A stretch of DNA of 64,000 nt from Leptodactylus fallax (Eukaryota > Chordata > Amphibia > Anura > Leptodactylidae). The stretch covers positions 3,411,001 to 3,475,000 of the forward strand of contig CAMRHE010000156.1 in NCBI GenBank assembly GCA_947044405.1, read 5' to 3'. Numbering within the stretch: position 1 is the stretch's first letter; each line of letters starts with the position of its first letter. Made by a program: the position numbers and the translations under genes. The notes under the pieces are model-generated. The model was not told where the DNA came from, did no database searches, and saw only the letters and a program-made list of their open reading frames with translations. Of the stretch, positions 1-10,915 are shown in pieces.

Positions 1-75
1 TTCCCTAGCTGCACATGCTAGGCAAAAATTATAGGAAAGCAATTAAAGGAAATATGTCAATAGGATCATCTGGTA

Positions 76-900
76 TACAACCCCGATTCCAAAAAAGTTG
101 GAATTTCACAAACAGAACACATTTGGCACATTATGAAATGAAAAATCCCACAAAGATGACCCAGGACTTTTGAGAACTCATCAATGTGCGGTATTATATA
201 CCGCGCACTGTTAACTTTCCCGGTAAGTGCCCCAAAGCTGGAGATATTGGTACCATTGATTTCGGCACCAATATCTTCCCACTGTCAGAACAGCGGGCAT
301 TACAGCCTAGCGTCTTCGCTGGGTGGTAAGGAATGCCCCACTGATCGTACATGGCTATGGAAGAGTACAGGCAGAGGGAGCGCTCCTTACCGCACAGCAA
401 TGACTCTAGACTGGAAGGCCCACCCTTCTGACAGTGGGGAGATATCGGTGCTGAAATGAATGGCACCGATATCTCCAGCACTGAGGCACATACCGGGAAA
501 GCCGTCGGCTTTCTAGCGGTATATAATACCACACATTGATGAGGACATGTAAAGTCCTCTTTAAAATCCTACATGAGAGAAGAATGGGACAACATTCCTC
601 CCCCAAAACTCCAGCAACTGGTCTCCTCAGTTTCCAAATGTTTACTGACCGTTGTAAAAAGAAGAGGGGTGGCTACACAATGGTAGTCATGGCTCTGTCC
701 CCACTTTTTTGAGAAGTGCAGCTGCCATGAATTTCTAAATGGGTTAATTTTTCAAATGGAATGGAAAAATGTTTAAACTTTCAACTTCTGATATGTTCTA
801 TTGTGAATAAAATATGGTTATATGAGATTTCCAGATCATTGCATTCTTGTTTTCTTTACATTGTACACAGTGTCCCAACTTTTTTGGAATTGGGGTTGTA
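76..900. mobile_element. Non-autonomous DNA transposon with ~25-bp inverted ends
   Basis: The left end begins TACAACCCCGATTCC and the right end is its near-perfect inverse, closing ATTGGGGTTGTA. TA occurs at both borders, so a TA target site is possible, with the element body then at 78-898. No transposase frame exists inside. The AT-rich right-hand subterminal part (720-880) is typical of a MITE-like derivative. Termini of this type recur in fish and frog genomes, but I do not assign a superfamily. A separate palindrome fills 163-558. Confidence 0.6.
163..558. repeat. Long imperfect palindrome nested in the element at 76-900
   Basis: Two arms of roughly 190 bp face each other. The segment ctcatcaatgtg at 177-188 is mirrored by cacattgatgag at 532-543. 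The ggtattatataccgc block and the GATATCGG-containing blocks pair in the same way. The RNA or single strand would fold into one long hairpin centred near 360. Short frames on both strands here are by-products of the palindrome. Confidence 0.65.
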
Positions 901-1770
901 GAATAAACACATATCACTCTGATTCTAGTTATACCATTTTTTTGTTATCCCATGCTCTCACACTCAGAAATCAAGTTTTTTCTAAATATATAAATAAACC
1001 TCCAAGTGCTCCCTGCCATTCCATTCTACATTATGCTCCACACCTTTCTACTGCCTGTAACTACCCCTACTCATTCTGAAACACCCCCCCCCCCTCCTCA
1101 GGCACATCCTGAAATACTGTCTACTGCCTCTGAATTCAATGGCAATTGTAATGTACCGTAACTCAGAATGAAAAGGGGCGGTTGCAAGTGGTGGAGCTAC
1201 AGGAGGCCATAAGGAGTACTGTTGTAACCAGAGTGAGCCAGTGTGACTCTTGCCTCTGAACTCATAAAATCAGAGTAGGCATGGGTGTCATTCAATAAAT
1301 TACTTTTGTAACATTTTTCCCAAAAGACTGTTTCACATTTATTAAGACTATTTATATGCCAGTCTTAATCCAAAGTTTATTGGAGCAAATTTTTTTTTTT
1401 TAAAGGTTCACAAATCTTAATAAATTTGATGCATTTTCTTCCATTCTGAAGAGAGAAAATGAAATCTACTCCTGCTACTGTATGAACAGATGTAGATTTG
1501 TGCAAAAATTTGCACTATTTTCTGGCTTTAGAAATAATAAATTTGTCATAAAGTTGTTGCTCACATTCCCACTCTTCAAAAGGACAGAGAAAAGTTGCAA
1601 ATTTTAGCACAAATATAGCATATGCCATCATTTTTGCCATCAATTGATAAATTCCCACCCACTGTATGCATCAGTCTGCTCAGCCCCTCCTGCACTTTAA
1701 TATGGTGACAGCAGATAGAGCAGCATCAACTCGACAAATGTTTTTAAAGACAAATATCGGTTTTAAAAAA
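901..1770. other. Non-coding stretch, no gene seen
   Basis: AT-rich sequence with a homopolymer C run at about 1081-1095. No frame has recognisable domains, and I see no RNA gene or paired repeat ends. Confidence 0.5.
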
Positions 1771-1774
1771 TGTC

Positions 1775-2500
1775 AGCCTTTGTTCACACTGACGTTCAGG
1801 GCATTTTTGTTATATTGGACAACAAGCAACGTTATTCTTTCCCTCAGAACAGAACCCCATTTAAAGTAAATTTGCTGCTATTTGTATATGTGATCCAGCA
1901 CAGTGCTATGGCTTACTTTATACAGTATGTTGCAGTGTTCCCTATGCTAAGGAAACTGTTAGGTATAATTTCTGTTAATTTGCATTGGGATATTTTTATT
2001 GTATCTTTTGTTTATCAAAAAGTCATAGACCTGAAAATTTCAATAACTGTACAAAGCAACTTGACTGCCCCTTTAATGTGGGGTCACCCTACCGTTATTC
2101 AACGTTTGTTGCTCTTATCTGTCACAGGGTAAGAGCAATGGACATTAAATGACACATGCAGATGGAGCCCCTCTTTTGCGTGTCTGTCTGCATTCACCCC
2201 CAAAAAAAAGACATGACAGAAGCTTTCCTCTTTCATGTTTTAGAATTTTTTTTGATGAAAGAAAAAGTCATGCCTGTGGGACTTTTTTTTTTGTTACATA
2301 AGGAAACCACCATGACGGAACACAGCGTCGGTCAGGTTGTTTACATGACCAGTGCTGTGTTCTGTCATGTTTGTGTACTTTTGTAAATGGAAGAAAAAGT
2401 CCTGCATCAATCTGCCCATCTGTGTCCACTATTCTACTACTGTTAATGTCTGCTGCTGTCATCCTATGACTGTAATAATGGTAGTGTGAACGCAGCCTAA
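1775..2500. repeat. Possible MITE with TTCACACTGACGTT-type end
   Basis: The left part reads tttgttcacactgacgtt and the right part ends gtagtgtgaacgcagcct. These resemble the inverted GTGTGAACGC ends common to amphibian MITEs. The interior has short inverted segments (GACAGAAGC, ACATGACGGAAC) but no coding content. The borders are approximate and no target duplication was found. Confidence 0.3.
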
Positions 2501-3300
2501 AATGATATCTGTAAATTGGTGGACAACTACTGGAGTGCAAACCTAAATAAGGATGTAAGAGTGTAAACAATCTGCATTCCAAAGGTCATATGCAATTTAT
2601 AAAGCCATTCTGTGTGGCACTCAACCATCTGGACACAGACATGCTTGTCTGTATCTAAAGGCTGTCCACAGGTGTTTTTTGTGTCAGATAGAAGAGGAAT
2701 GGAGCGTAGTGCGAGAGATTTATAAGTACTAATGACGAACTATGTGGGACCACAATATATTGGCAAAATGGGAGTCTCATAACTCCTGTGTGGCACTCCT
2801 AAATGAAGAAGAGGAGATCGAGAGGTGGTCATGCATGAGTGCGGCTATCGTCATTATAGTTTCTGGGAATAGTAAAACAATGGCGAGAGAGGCATACATG
2901 CAAGATCTTTTCTTTTCTGGAGTATGAACAGGGAAGAAGGATGCCCCCATTTCTCCTAATAGGTGAGAGTACCTTGATATTGATACAATTTGACAAGAAA
3001 TGGCTGTGCACCCCTACTTTTGTCTTGGGTTACACAGCAATTTTAGCGAAACTCATGTCGCGCAACATTGCTGTGTTACCCCATAACACCTACACTAATG
3101 AAAGTGAGTAAGGTTATGTTGCGACCCAGATGTTGATGACTTGCGGAAAGATTAACTGTAATAAGCGCTGGGAGACAATCACCGGAGTCGATAGATAGCA
3201 AAATGAACACTGATCGTGCTATGACCTATACCATTTAAAGTGACATGAGCATATAACACAGTATACAATACAATGCAAGTAATTCACAACACATGATAAA
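2501..3300. other. Non-coding stretch, no gene seen
   Basis: I see no recognisable frame, tandem array or RNA gene. The missing half of Tc1 element B would be expected beside element A, and it is not here. Confidence 0.5.
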
Positions 3301-3324
3301 GCAATGTAACAACAAACCTCCAAA

Positions 3325-4796
3325 ACATCAAAATGACCCTGTTCAAAAGTTCACATACCCCAGTTCTTAATACCTTGTATTGCCCCCTCTAACATCAATG
3401 ACAGCTTGAAGTCTTTTATGGAAGTTGAGGATGAGGCTCTTTATTTTCTCAGATGGTAAAACTGCCCATTCTTCTTGGCAAAAAGTCTCCAGTTCCTGTA
3501 AATTCCTGGGCTGTCTTGCATGTACTGCGCGCTTGAGATCTCCCCAGAGTGTCTCAATGATATTGAGGTCAGGAGACTGTGATGGCCACTCCAGAACCTT
3601 CACTTTCTTCTGCTGTAGCCAATAACAGGTCGACTTGGCCTCGTGTTTTGGATAGTTGTCATGTTGGAATGTCCAAGTACGTCCCATGCGCAGTATCCTG
3701 GCTGATGAGTGCAAATTTGCCTCCAGTATTAGCTGATAACGTGCTGCATTCATCTTTCCTTCAACTTTGACCAAGTTTCCTGTGCCTTTGAAGCTCACAC
3801 ATCCCCACATCATCATTGATCCAACTCCGTGCTTTACAGTAGGACTGGTGTTCCTTTCATCATAGGCCTTGTTGACACCTCTCCAAATGAAACGTTTAAA
3901 GTTGTGGCCAAAAAGTTCGATTTTTGTCTCAGAACTCTAAATTATCTTGTTCCAGAAGTTTTGAGGCTTGTCTCTGTGCTGTTTGGCGTATTGAAGGCGA
4001 GATTCTTTGTGGCATTTGCGCAGTAATGGCTTTCTTCTGGCAACTCGACCATGCAGCCCATTTTTCTTTAAGTGCCTCCTTATTGTGCATCTTGAAACAG
4101 CCACACCGATAGTTTTCAGAGAGTCCTGTATTTCAGCTGATGTTATGTGTGGGTTTTTCTTTGCATCCCGAACAATTTTCCGGGCAGTTGGGGCCGAAAT
4201 ACTGCTTGGTCTACCTGACCGTGGTTAGGTTTTTACAGAGCCCCTGAGTTTCCATTTGTTAATCACAGTTTGAATACTGCTGACTGGCAGAACACTGCTG
4301 ACTTATCAATTCCTTGGATATCTTTTTGTATCCCTTTCCTGTTTTATACAGTTCAACTACCTTTTCCCATAGATCTGTGGACAATTCTTTTGCTTTCCCC
4401 ATGACTCACAATCCAGAAACGTCAGTGGAAAGATGCAACATTCTGTCTGGATCCCAGAAACTCACTCAGCTTTTATGCACCCACTGATTACAAGCAACAG
4501 GTCACAGGTGAGTATGTTACCTTTAGTAGCCATTCAAACCCCTTTGTGTCAATTTCTGGGCATGTTATCAGTCCAAAATCACCAGGGTATGTGAAGTTTT
4601 GAACAGGATCATTTTGATGTTTTTGGTTGTCATTATAATTTAAAAAGAGAGAACACAGAAGTTTGACGCTAAATGGCTTCAACCAACTACTATCCATGAG
4701 TGGAGAAAAAGTTTTTGTGTTATCATTCATATTCTCTGAAAAAAGGCCAAAAAAACAAAAAAGCTGTCTGGGTATGTAAACTTTTTAGCACAACTG
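3325..4796 (-). mobile_element. Tc1-like element A, left end truncated, inserted in element B
   Basis: The right end has the two-repeat (IR/DR) layout of Tc1 elements. The outer copy, on the minus strand, reads CAGTTGTGCTAAAAAG then TTTACATACCC and stops at the TA at 4797-4798. An inner copy (TTCACATACCC) lies at 4585-4620. The left end keeps only the inner repeat at 3325-3360; the outer one is missing. Immediately right of the element, the sequence resumes inside the coding region of a second Tc1 copy at a TA. That marks this as a nested insertion. The transposase reads on the minus strand. Confidence 0.85.
3367..4402 (-). pseudogene. Tc1-like transposase, disrupted (element A)
   Basis: The frame starts MGKAKELSTDLW at 4402 and ends GGNTRY with TAA at 3367-3369, about the usual 340-codon length of Tc1 transposases. 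Family landmarks are present: a paired-type HTH at the N-terminus, a GRPSSIS basic linker, ETKIELFGHN, the HDNYPKH block with the second catalytic Asp, and [15 protein letters not shown] with the catalytic Glu. Disabling changes include a stop or frameshift before the GRP motif, a Trp-to-TAG codon just before the ETKIEL block, and Ser where the first catalytic Asp should be. The longest clean stretch is the C-terminal 149 codons (3367-3816). The protein would have cut and joined DNA at TA sites; this copy cannot. Confidence 0.88.
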
Positions 4797-5474
4797 TATC
4801 TCTGTACTGGCCGCATTCATCTTTCCTTCAATTGCAACCAGTCGTCCTGTCCCTGCAGCTGAAAAACACCCCCATAGCATGATGCTGCCACCACCATGTT
4901 TCACTGTTGGGATTGTATTGGGCAGGTGATGAGCATTGCCTGGTTTTCTCCACACATACCGCTTAGAATTAACGCCAAACAGTTCAATCTTCGTCTCATC
5001 AGACCAGAGGATCTTATTTCTCATAGTCTGGGAGTCCTTCATGTGTTTTTTGGCAAACTCTATGCGGGCTTTCATATGTCTTGCACTGAGGAGAGGCTTC
5101 CTTCGGGCCACTCTGCCATAAAGCCCTGAATGATGGAGGGCTGCAGTGATAGTTGACTTTGTGGAACTTTCTCCCACCTCCCTACTGCATCTCTGGAGCT
5201 CAGCCACAGTGATCTTTGGGTTCTTCTTTACCTCTATCACCAAGGCTCTTCTCCCATGATTGCTCAGTTTGGCTGGACGGCCAGGTCTAGGAAGAGTTCT
5301 GGTCGTCCCAATCTTCTTCCATTTAAGGATTATGGAGGCCACTGTGCTCTTAGGAACCTTGAGTGCTGCAGAAATTCTTTTGTAACCTTGGCCAGATCTG
5401 TGCCTTGCCACAATTCAGTCTCTGAGCTCCTTGGGCAGTTGCTTTGACCTCATGATTCTCATTTGCTCTGACAT
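4797..5474 (-). pseudogene. Tc1-like transposase N-terminal two thirds (element B copy 1)
   Basis: The frame starts at 5474 (MSEQMRIMRSKQLPKELRD) and immediately meets a TGA where copy 2 has AGA (Arg). Downstream it is open through the second HTH (KVPKSTVASIILKW), the GRPAKLSNHGRR linker, WSDETKIELFGVN with the first catalytic Asp, and [16 protein letters not shown]. It is then cut off after EGKMNAAS by element A. The QDNDPKH and NPIEHLW blocks are therefore absent. It is a dead relative of the gene at 30627-31658. Confidence 0.88.
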
Positions 5475-5854
5475 GCACTGTGAGCTGTGAGGTCTTATAT
5501 AGACAGGTGTTTGCCTTTCCTAATCAAGTCCAATCAGTTTAATTAAACGCAGCTGGACTCCAATGAAGGAGTAGAACCATCTCAAGGAGGATCAGAAGGA
5601 AATGGACAGCATGTGAGTTAAATATGAGTGTCACAGCAAAGGGTCTGAATACTTATGACCATGTGATATTTCAGTTTTTCTTTTTTAATAAATTTGCAAA
5701 AATATCTACATTTCTGGTTTTTTTCTACCAAGATGGGATGCTGAGTGTACATTAATGAGAAATAAAATGAACTTTTTTGCTTTTAGCAAATGGTTGCAAT
5801 GAAACAAAGAGTGAAAAATTTAAAGGGGTCTGAATACTTTCTGTACACACTGTA
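4797..5854 (-). mobile_element. Tc1-like element B, copy 1, cut by element A
   Basis: The right terminus (5640-5854) matches the terminus of the complete copy at 30409-32044, including the outer GTATTCAGACCCC motif and the final TA at 5853-5854. The left end stops abruptly at 4797 in mid-gene, where element A is inserted at the TA of GGATATCTC in the family sequence. The C-terminal half of the gene and the other terminus are not found left of element A, so they were lost after or during the insertion. Confidence 0.87.
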
Positions 5855-6900
5855 TTGTTCTGCAGCTATTTCTTTGTATTCCCTGTTTGTTTCCCCACTG
5901 TTTAGATCCCCCCAGGCTATCACAGGCCTTTGGGCGGGGTCTGAGGAGACTTTTCTCTCCAGGAAACCGTTGGGTCCCAACGGCTTCCATCCAGCCCCAG
6001 AGGGATAAGATTCAAGCCCAAGACTCATCTAGAGACAGCCCTGAGTCAGGGAAAACCTGTTGTCTGACATTTGGACACTGTGCCAGGAGGAGAGAAGAAG
6101 TCCTGTGCCAGGAGGTATTATCCAGGACCTGCTACTAAAAGGTAACCAGACCCCTGAAAGGACTGCCTAGGAATACAGCCCCCAGTATCTTCTGTTGGAG
6201 GTGGCTGTGGTGTGGACTTGGAGTAGAGTATGGCACTAGAGCCTTAGCATCACAGGGCATCCCCTTAAGACCAAGGCTGGGAGAACTATACAGTGGGAGA
6301 CTACTACACTCATTTGGAAGCTGCATGATTCAAAGTTTACAGTTTGCTGAGTAAAGTTAAACCTGTTTCAACTGCACTGCTGTTTCCTGAGTCATTCCTG
6401 CATTAACATCAGAGCCCTTCCGAACACCATCACACCAGCTCAGAGTAAAAGAGGACCCCTCTCCAACTGTAAGTGCCCTGGAGGAACTACTACCACCAAC
6501 ATCTGGTAGCACAGCAGGCCCCCCCCTTGACGATGTCCGGCCTAGGACCTGAGCTGGGGAGATTGATTGAGTGCACTCGGCCTATCTGATGGCACAGCAT
6601 CCACCACTACTACCATCCTCCGGTTCCCCCCATTTGGGCTGCTGCACAAGCAATAAAAAAAGCCACACCACTTTTCTGGCCCCATCAGATTTATAATTGT
6701 TTCAGTGCTTATACTGCCCCCCATTGGGTGCTGATATGTATTTTTGGCAGCCTGGGGTCTGATCAATGACCTCAGAGCTACATACCTGGTCGTTCCTGCC
6801 TGCAAATGAGAAAGTCAACCTGTAAATGAGGAATTTACTATGTATACTGCAATACATGTGTATTGCAGTGTATACCACTTAAACAGCGATCAGAAGATCG
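5855..6900. other. Non-coding stretch; possible old LTR-like fragment
   Basis: Between the Tc1 element and the next repeat there is about 1 kb with no recognisable protein. Part of 6140-6430 resembles the U5 side of an LTR in texture (a TAAAGTTAAACCTG motif followed by a CT-rich tract). I found no matching second copy, primer-binding site or TG...CA border, so I leave it unclassified. Confidence 0.3.
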
Positions 6901-6902
6901 CT

Positions 6903-7405
6903 GGTAGAGATGAGCGAATCGAAGCTGATGAAGTGGAATTCGATCCGAATTTCAGGAAATCTTTGATTCGCATCGAATCTGGATTTCCTCATGCTTCGTG
7001 GTAACGAATTGAATTTTTTTCAAAATGGCTGCTGTACATGGGGCAAGGAACTCTGGGAACGCAGGATCACCTACAATGCCATGTGTGCAGGCAATCAGCA
7101 GCCAGCTTTGTGATGTCACAGCCCTTTAACCCCTTCGCGAGCGCCAATGGCATGTCTGACCGCTGCATCGAAGGTGTTAAAACCCCTGATCGGTTATGGG
7201 GGGTTTTAACACCTTGGATGCTGCGGTCAAACATGACTGCGGCATCCAAGGGGTTCTGCCATTTTTTCCGCCCACTCGCCCACCCCTGCTCTCTGCAGAC
7301 AGGAAATAGCTGTTTTTTTGTCGCGATTTAATTCGGATCTAATAGAATCGTATCGGAAAATTCAGCGAAGTTGCCGAATCGAATTTTTGAAAACTCTAAT
7401 CGCTG
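6903..7405. repeat. Dispersed repeat starting AGAGATGAGCGAATCG
   Basis: It opens agagatgagcgaatcgaa and closes with ttcgaatttttgaaaactc-like sequence, giving weakly inverted TTCGAAT-rich ends. Inside, 7149-7250 is an imperfect hairpin in which ACCGCTGCATCGAAGG pairs with CCTTGGATGCTGCGGT. A related copy of the same hairpin lies at about 12050-12110. No coding content. Confidence 0.5.
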
Positions 7406-7772
7406 GTTCAAGTCCCCTAGTGGAACATCAAAAAAAATTTAAAAAGTTAAAAAAAAAAAGGAATAATAATATATAAAGCCCCAAAAAATGGAAATTTGGA
7501 AAAAAAAATCTCAATTTTCAAAATGTGAAATTCTCTGTTTTTCAGACAGATAGTCATACCACCCAAATACATTAATAAATATTATCTACCATATCTCTGC
7601 TTTATATTGGCATAATCTTTTGTCCTTTAATTTATTTTGGATGTTAGAAGGCTTACATGTTTAACAGTGATTTTCCAGATTTACAAGAAAATTTCCCAAA
7701 CTAATTTTTTAGGGACCACTTCAGTTCTAAAGGGGATTATAAAGGCCTATATATTAGAAACCCCCATAAATC
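7406..7772. other. AT-rich lead-in to the tandem array, no gene seen
   Basis: A-rich tracts (7430-7500), then unique-looking AT-rich sequence that merges into the first satellite unit. No gene recognised. Confidence 0.4.
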
Positions 7773-9735
7773 ACCCCATTTTCAAAACTGCACCCCTGAA
7801 ATAATTCAAAACAGCATTTGGGAAGTTTGTTAACCCTTTAAGCATTTCACAAGAATTAAAACGATATCGAGGTGAAATTTAGACATTTCATTTTTTCCAC
7901 TAATCCCTTCATTTAGCCCTAAATTTAACACATTCACAAAGGGTTAAAGGAGAAAATCCATCTCATAGTTTATTATACGATTTCTCCAGAGCACAGAAAT
8001 ACCCCACATGTGGGTGTAAACTGATGTTTGGGCATTCGGCAGTAAACAGAAGGCAAGGAGCGACGCTGGACGTTTGAAAAGCAGATTTTGCTGGAATAGT
8101 TTTCATGTGGCATGTCTCATTTGCAAAGCCCCTAGAGTACCAAAACAATAGAAACCCCCTAAAAGTGACCCCATTTTGGAAACTACAACCCTCACAGAAT
8201 TCATCAAGGGGTATAGTGAGCATTTTAACCCCACAGCTGTTTCACAGATTTTACTAACATTGGGATGTATAAATGAAAAATTACTAAAATGTCACTTTAT
8301 CCCCAAAGTTTTCATTTTCACAAGGGGTTAAAGGAGAAAATGGACCTCATAGTTAGTTAATCAATTTCTCCAGAACACAGGAATACCCCATATGTGGTCG
8401 TAAACTGCTGAATGGGTACATGGTGGGGCTCGGAATGGAAAGAGCGCTATTTTGCTTTTGTAGGGCAGATTTTGATGGAATAGTTTCCAGGTGCCATGTT
8501 GCATTTGCAGAGCCCCCAAAGTATCAATACAGTGGAAACCCCCTAAAAGTGACCCCATTTTGTAAACCACACCCCTCACAGAACATGTCAAGGGGTATAG
8601 TGAGCATTTTGGCCCTACAGCTGTTTCACAGATTTTATTAACATTGGGACATGAAAATGAAAAATTACTTTTTTTTCCAATAAAACATCAATTTACCCCC
8701 TTTTTTTTTATTTTCACAAGAGGACAAAGGAGAAAAAGTTCCCCAAAGTTTGTTACACAATTTCTCCTGAACACAGAAATGCCCCATATGTGGTTGTAAT
8801 CTGCTGTTTGGGTACATGGTGGAGCTCAGAATGGAAAGAGCGCTATTTAGCTTTTGAAGGGCAGATTTTGCTGGAATAGGTTTCGGGTGCCATGTCGCAT
8901 TTGCAAAACCCCTAAAGTACCAATACAATGGAAACTCCCAAAAGTGACCCCATTTTGGAAACTACACCACTCATAGAATTTATCTAGGGGTATGGTGAGC
9001 ATTTTGACCTCACAGCTGTTTCACAGATTTTATTAACATTGGGACGTAAAAATGAAAAATTATTTTTTTTCTCCAATAAACCATCCATCTAGCGACATAT
9101 TTTTAATTTTTGCAAGTGGTTAAAGAAGAAAAAGCTCCTCACAGTTTGTTACATGATTTCTTCTGAACACAGAAATGCCCCATATGTGGTTGTAATCTGT
9201 TGTATGGGTACATGGTTGGGCTCAGAATGGAAAGAGCGCTATTTGACTTTAGGAGAACAGATGTGGCTGGAATAGTTTTCAGGTGCCATGTCGCATTTAG
9301 AGAGCCCCTAAAGTACCAATACAATGGAAACCCCTCAAAAATTACCCCATTTTAGAAACTACACCCCTCAAGGAATGTATCAAGGGGTATTATCATTTTG
9401 AGCCTAAAAATGCTTCCCAAAAATTAATGTACAAAGTGAAAATTGAAGTTTTTGAAGAAATATCCAATTTCAGAATACGTTGCGGCAACTTTGTGGCATC
9501 AGAGACATGCACTCCTAAAACTATTAAGTGGGCTATCCTGGGGGAAAAAAATTGTATATGTGGGTGTAAACTGCTGCTTGGGCACCCAGCAGGGCTCAGA
9601 AGGGAAGGAGCACTGTGTTTTTTAAGCTTTTGGAGTACAGATTTAGATGGACTTTCTGGACGCCATGTTGTTTTTACAGAGCCCCGGAGGTGCCAGTAAA
9701 CTGGAACTCCCCAAGAAGTGACCCCATTTTGTAGC
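7773..9735 (+). repeat. Tandem array of five ~390-bp units
   Basis: The anchor ACCCCATTTTGGAAACTACA recurs at about 7773, 8167, 8551, 8946, 9343 and 9720, giving periods of about 394, 384, 395, 397 and 377 bp. Each unit carries the same landmarks in order: AGCTGTTTCACAG, an AT-rich tract, CCCCATATGTGG, a GTAAACTGCTG segment, GGAAAGAGCGCT, then AGTACCAATACAATGG. Divergence grows toward the right. Short frames on both strands arise from the repeated sequence and show no protein features. Confidence 0.85.
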
Positions 9736-10915
9736 GGCAATTTTAGGGTCTCTGCAAATGTGACATGGCGTCCAAAAACCAACAATCTAAATCTGCGCTC
9801 CAAAAGTACATAGCGCTCCTTCACATCTGCGCCCTGCTGTGTGCCCAAATGGCAGTTTATGCCCACATGTATGACACTGGTGTACCCAGGATAATGTACT
9901 TAGCAACACCATATGTGGGTATAAACTGCTGTTTGGGAACAGCCGGGCACAGAAGGGAAGGAGCGCTTTTTTGGTTTTTAGAGCACAGTTTGGTTTTTGG
10001 ACACCATGTCACTTTTGCAGAGCCCAAGAATTGCCAGTAAGGGGAATCCACAGACATGTCACCCCATTTTGGAAACTACACCCTTCAAGGGATTTATCAA
10101 GTGGTGTAGCGAGCATTATTAACCCTTAAGTGTTGCATTTTTTTAATTTCCAGAAATGAATGCGCAGATGATAATGAAAAGTTAAAAATAACATTTTTCC
10201 AGAGATTCGCCATTTCACTGCTCGATATGTTGTGCACAGCTTATGTCTGCACAGATACACACTCCAAAATCTGTTAAGCGGGGATCCCGAGCACAACAGC
10301 TTTTGGAGCGTTCGTCTCTGATACAAGCCGGGCACAACATAGTACGCACTGAAATGACGTATTCCTGGAAAAATTGTCATTTTCACCTTTCACAATCAGC
10401 TGCGTATTCATTTATGGATAATAAATTATAGCAACACTTGGAGGTTAAAAATGCTCACTGTACCCCTGGATACATTCCTTCAGGAGCGTAGTTTCCAAAA
10501 TGGGGTCACATGTTAGGGGATTCCACTTTACTGGCGTTTCAGCTCTGCAAAAGTGCAATGGTGTCCAAAAACCAAACCGTCCAAGCCTGTGCTCCAAAAA
10601 CCAAATAGCACTCCTTCCATTCTGTGCCCAGCTGTGTCCATACATCAGTTTATACCCACATATGACATTAAGTACGTTACCCTGGGTACACCAGTGTCAT
10701 ACATGTGGGCATAAACTGCAGTTTGGGCACACAGCAGGGCGCAGAAGGGAAGGAGTGGTATGTGGCTTTTGGAGTGCAGATTCAGATGTTTAAGATCTGG
10801 GTGCCATGTCATGTTTGCAGAGCATGTAATATACCATAACGGTGGATTCCCCAAAGGAGTGACCTCATTTTGAAAACTGCACCCCTCAAAGAATTTATCA
10901 AGGGGTGTAGTGAGC
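9735..10915. repeat. Satellite modules in alternating and palindromic orientation
   Basis: At about 9735 the unit flips: 9735-9890 is an inverted module, and 9900-10060 is direct again. Then 9900-10275 and 10290-10680 form the two arms of a palindrome more than 700 bp across, centred near 10280. Finally 10685-10915 is direct. The markers AACTGCTGTTTGGG, GGAAGGAGCG and GCCATGTC show the orientation of each module. No coding content. Confidence 0.75.

Noticed and set aside
6140..6560. Solo LTR
   Set aside because: No second copy, no TG...CA borders, no target duplication or primer site.
9393..9866. 157-codon minus-strand frame
   Set aside because: Inside the satellite array; the peptide only reflects repeat units and the frame is not kept between units.
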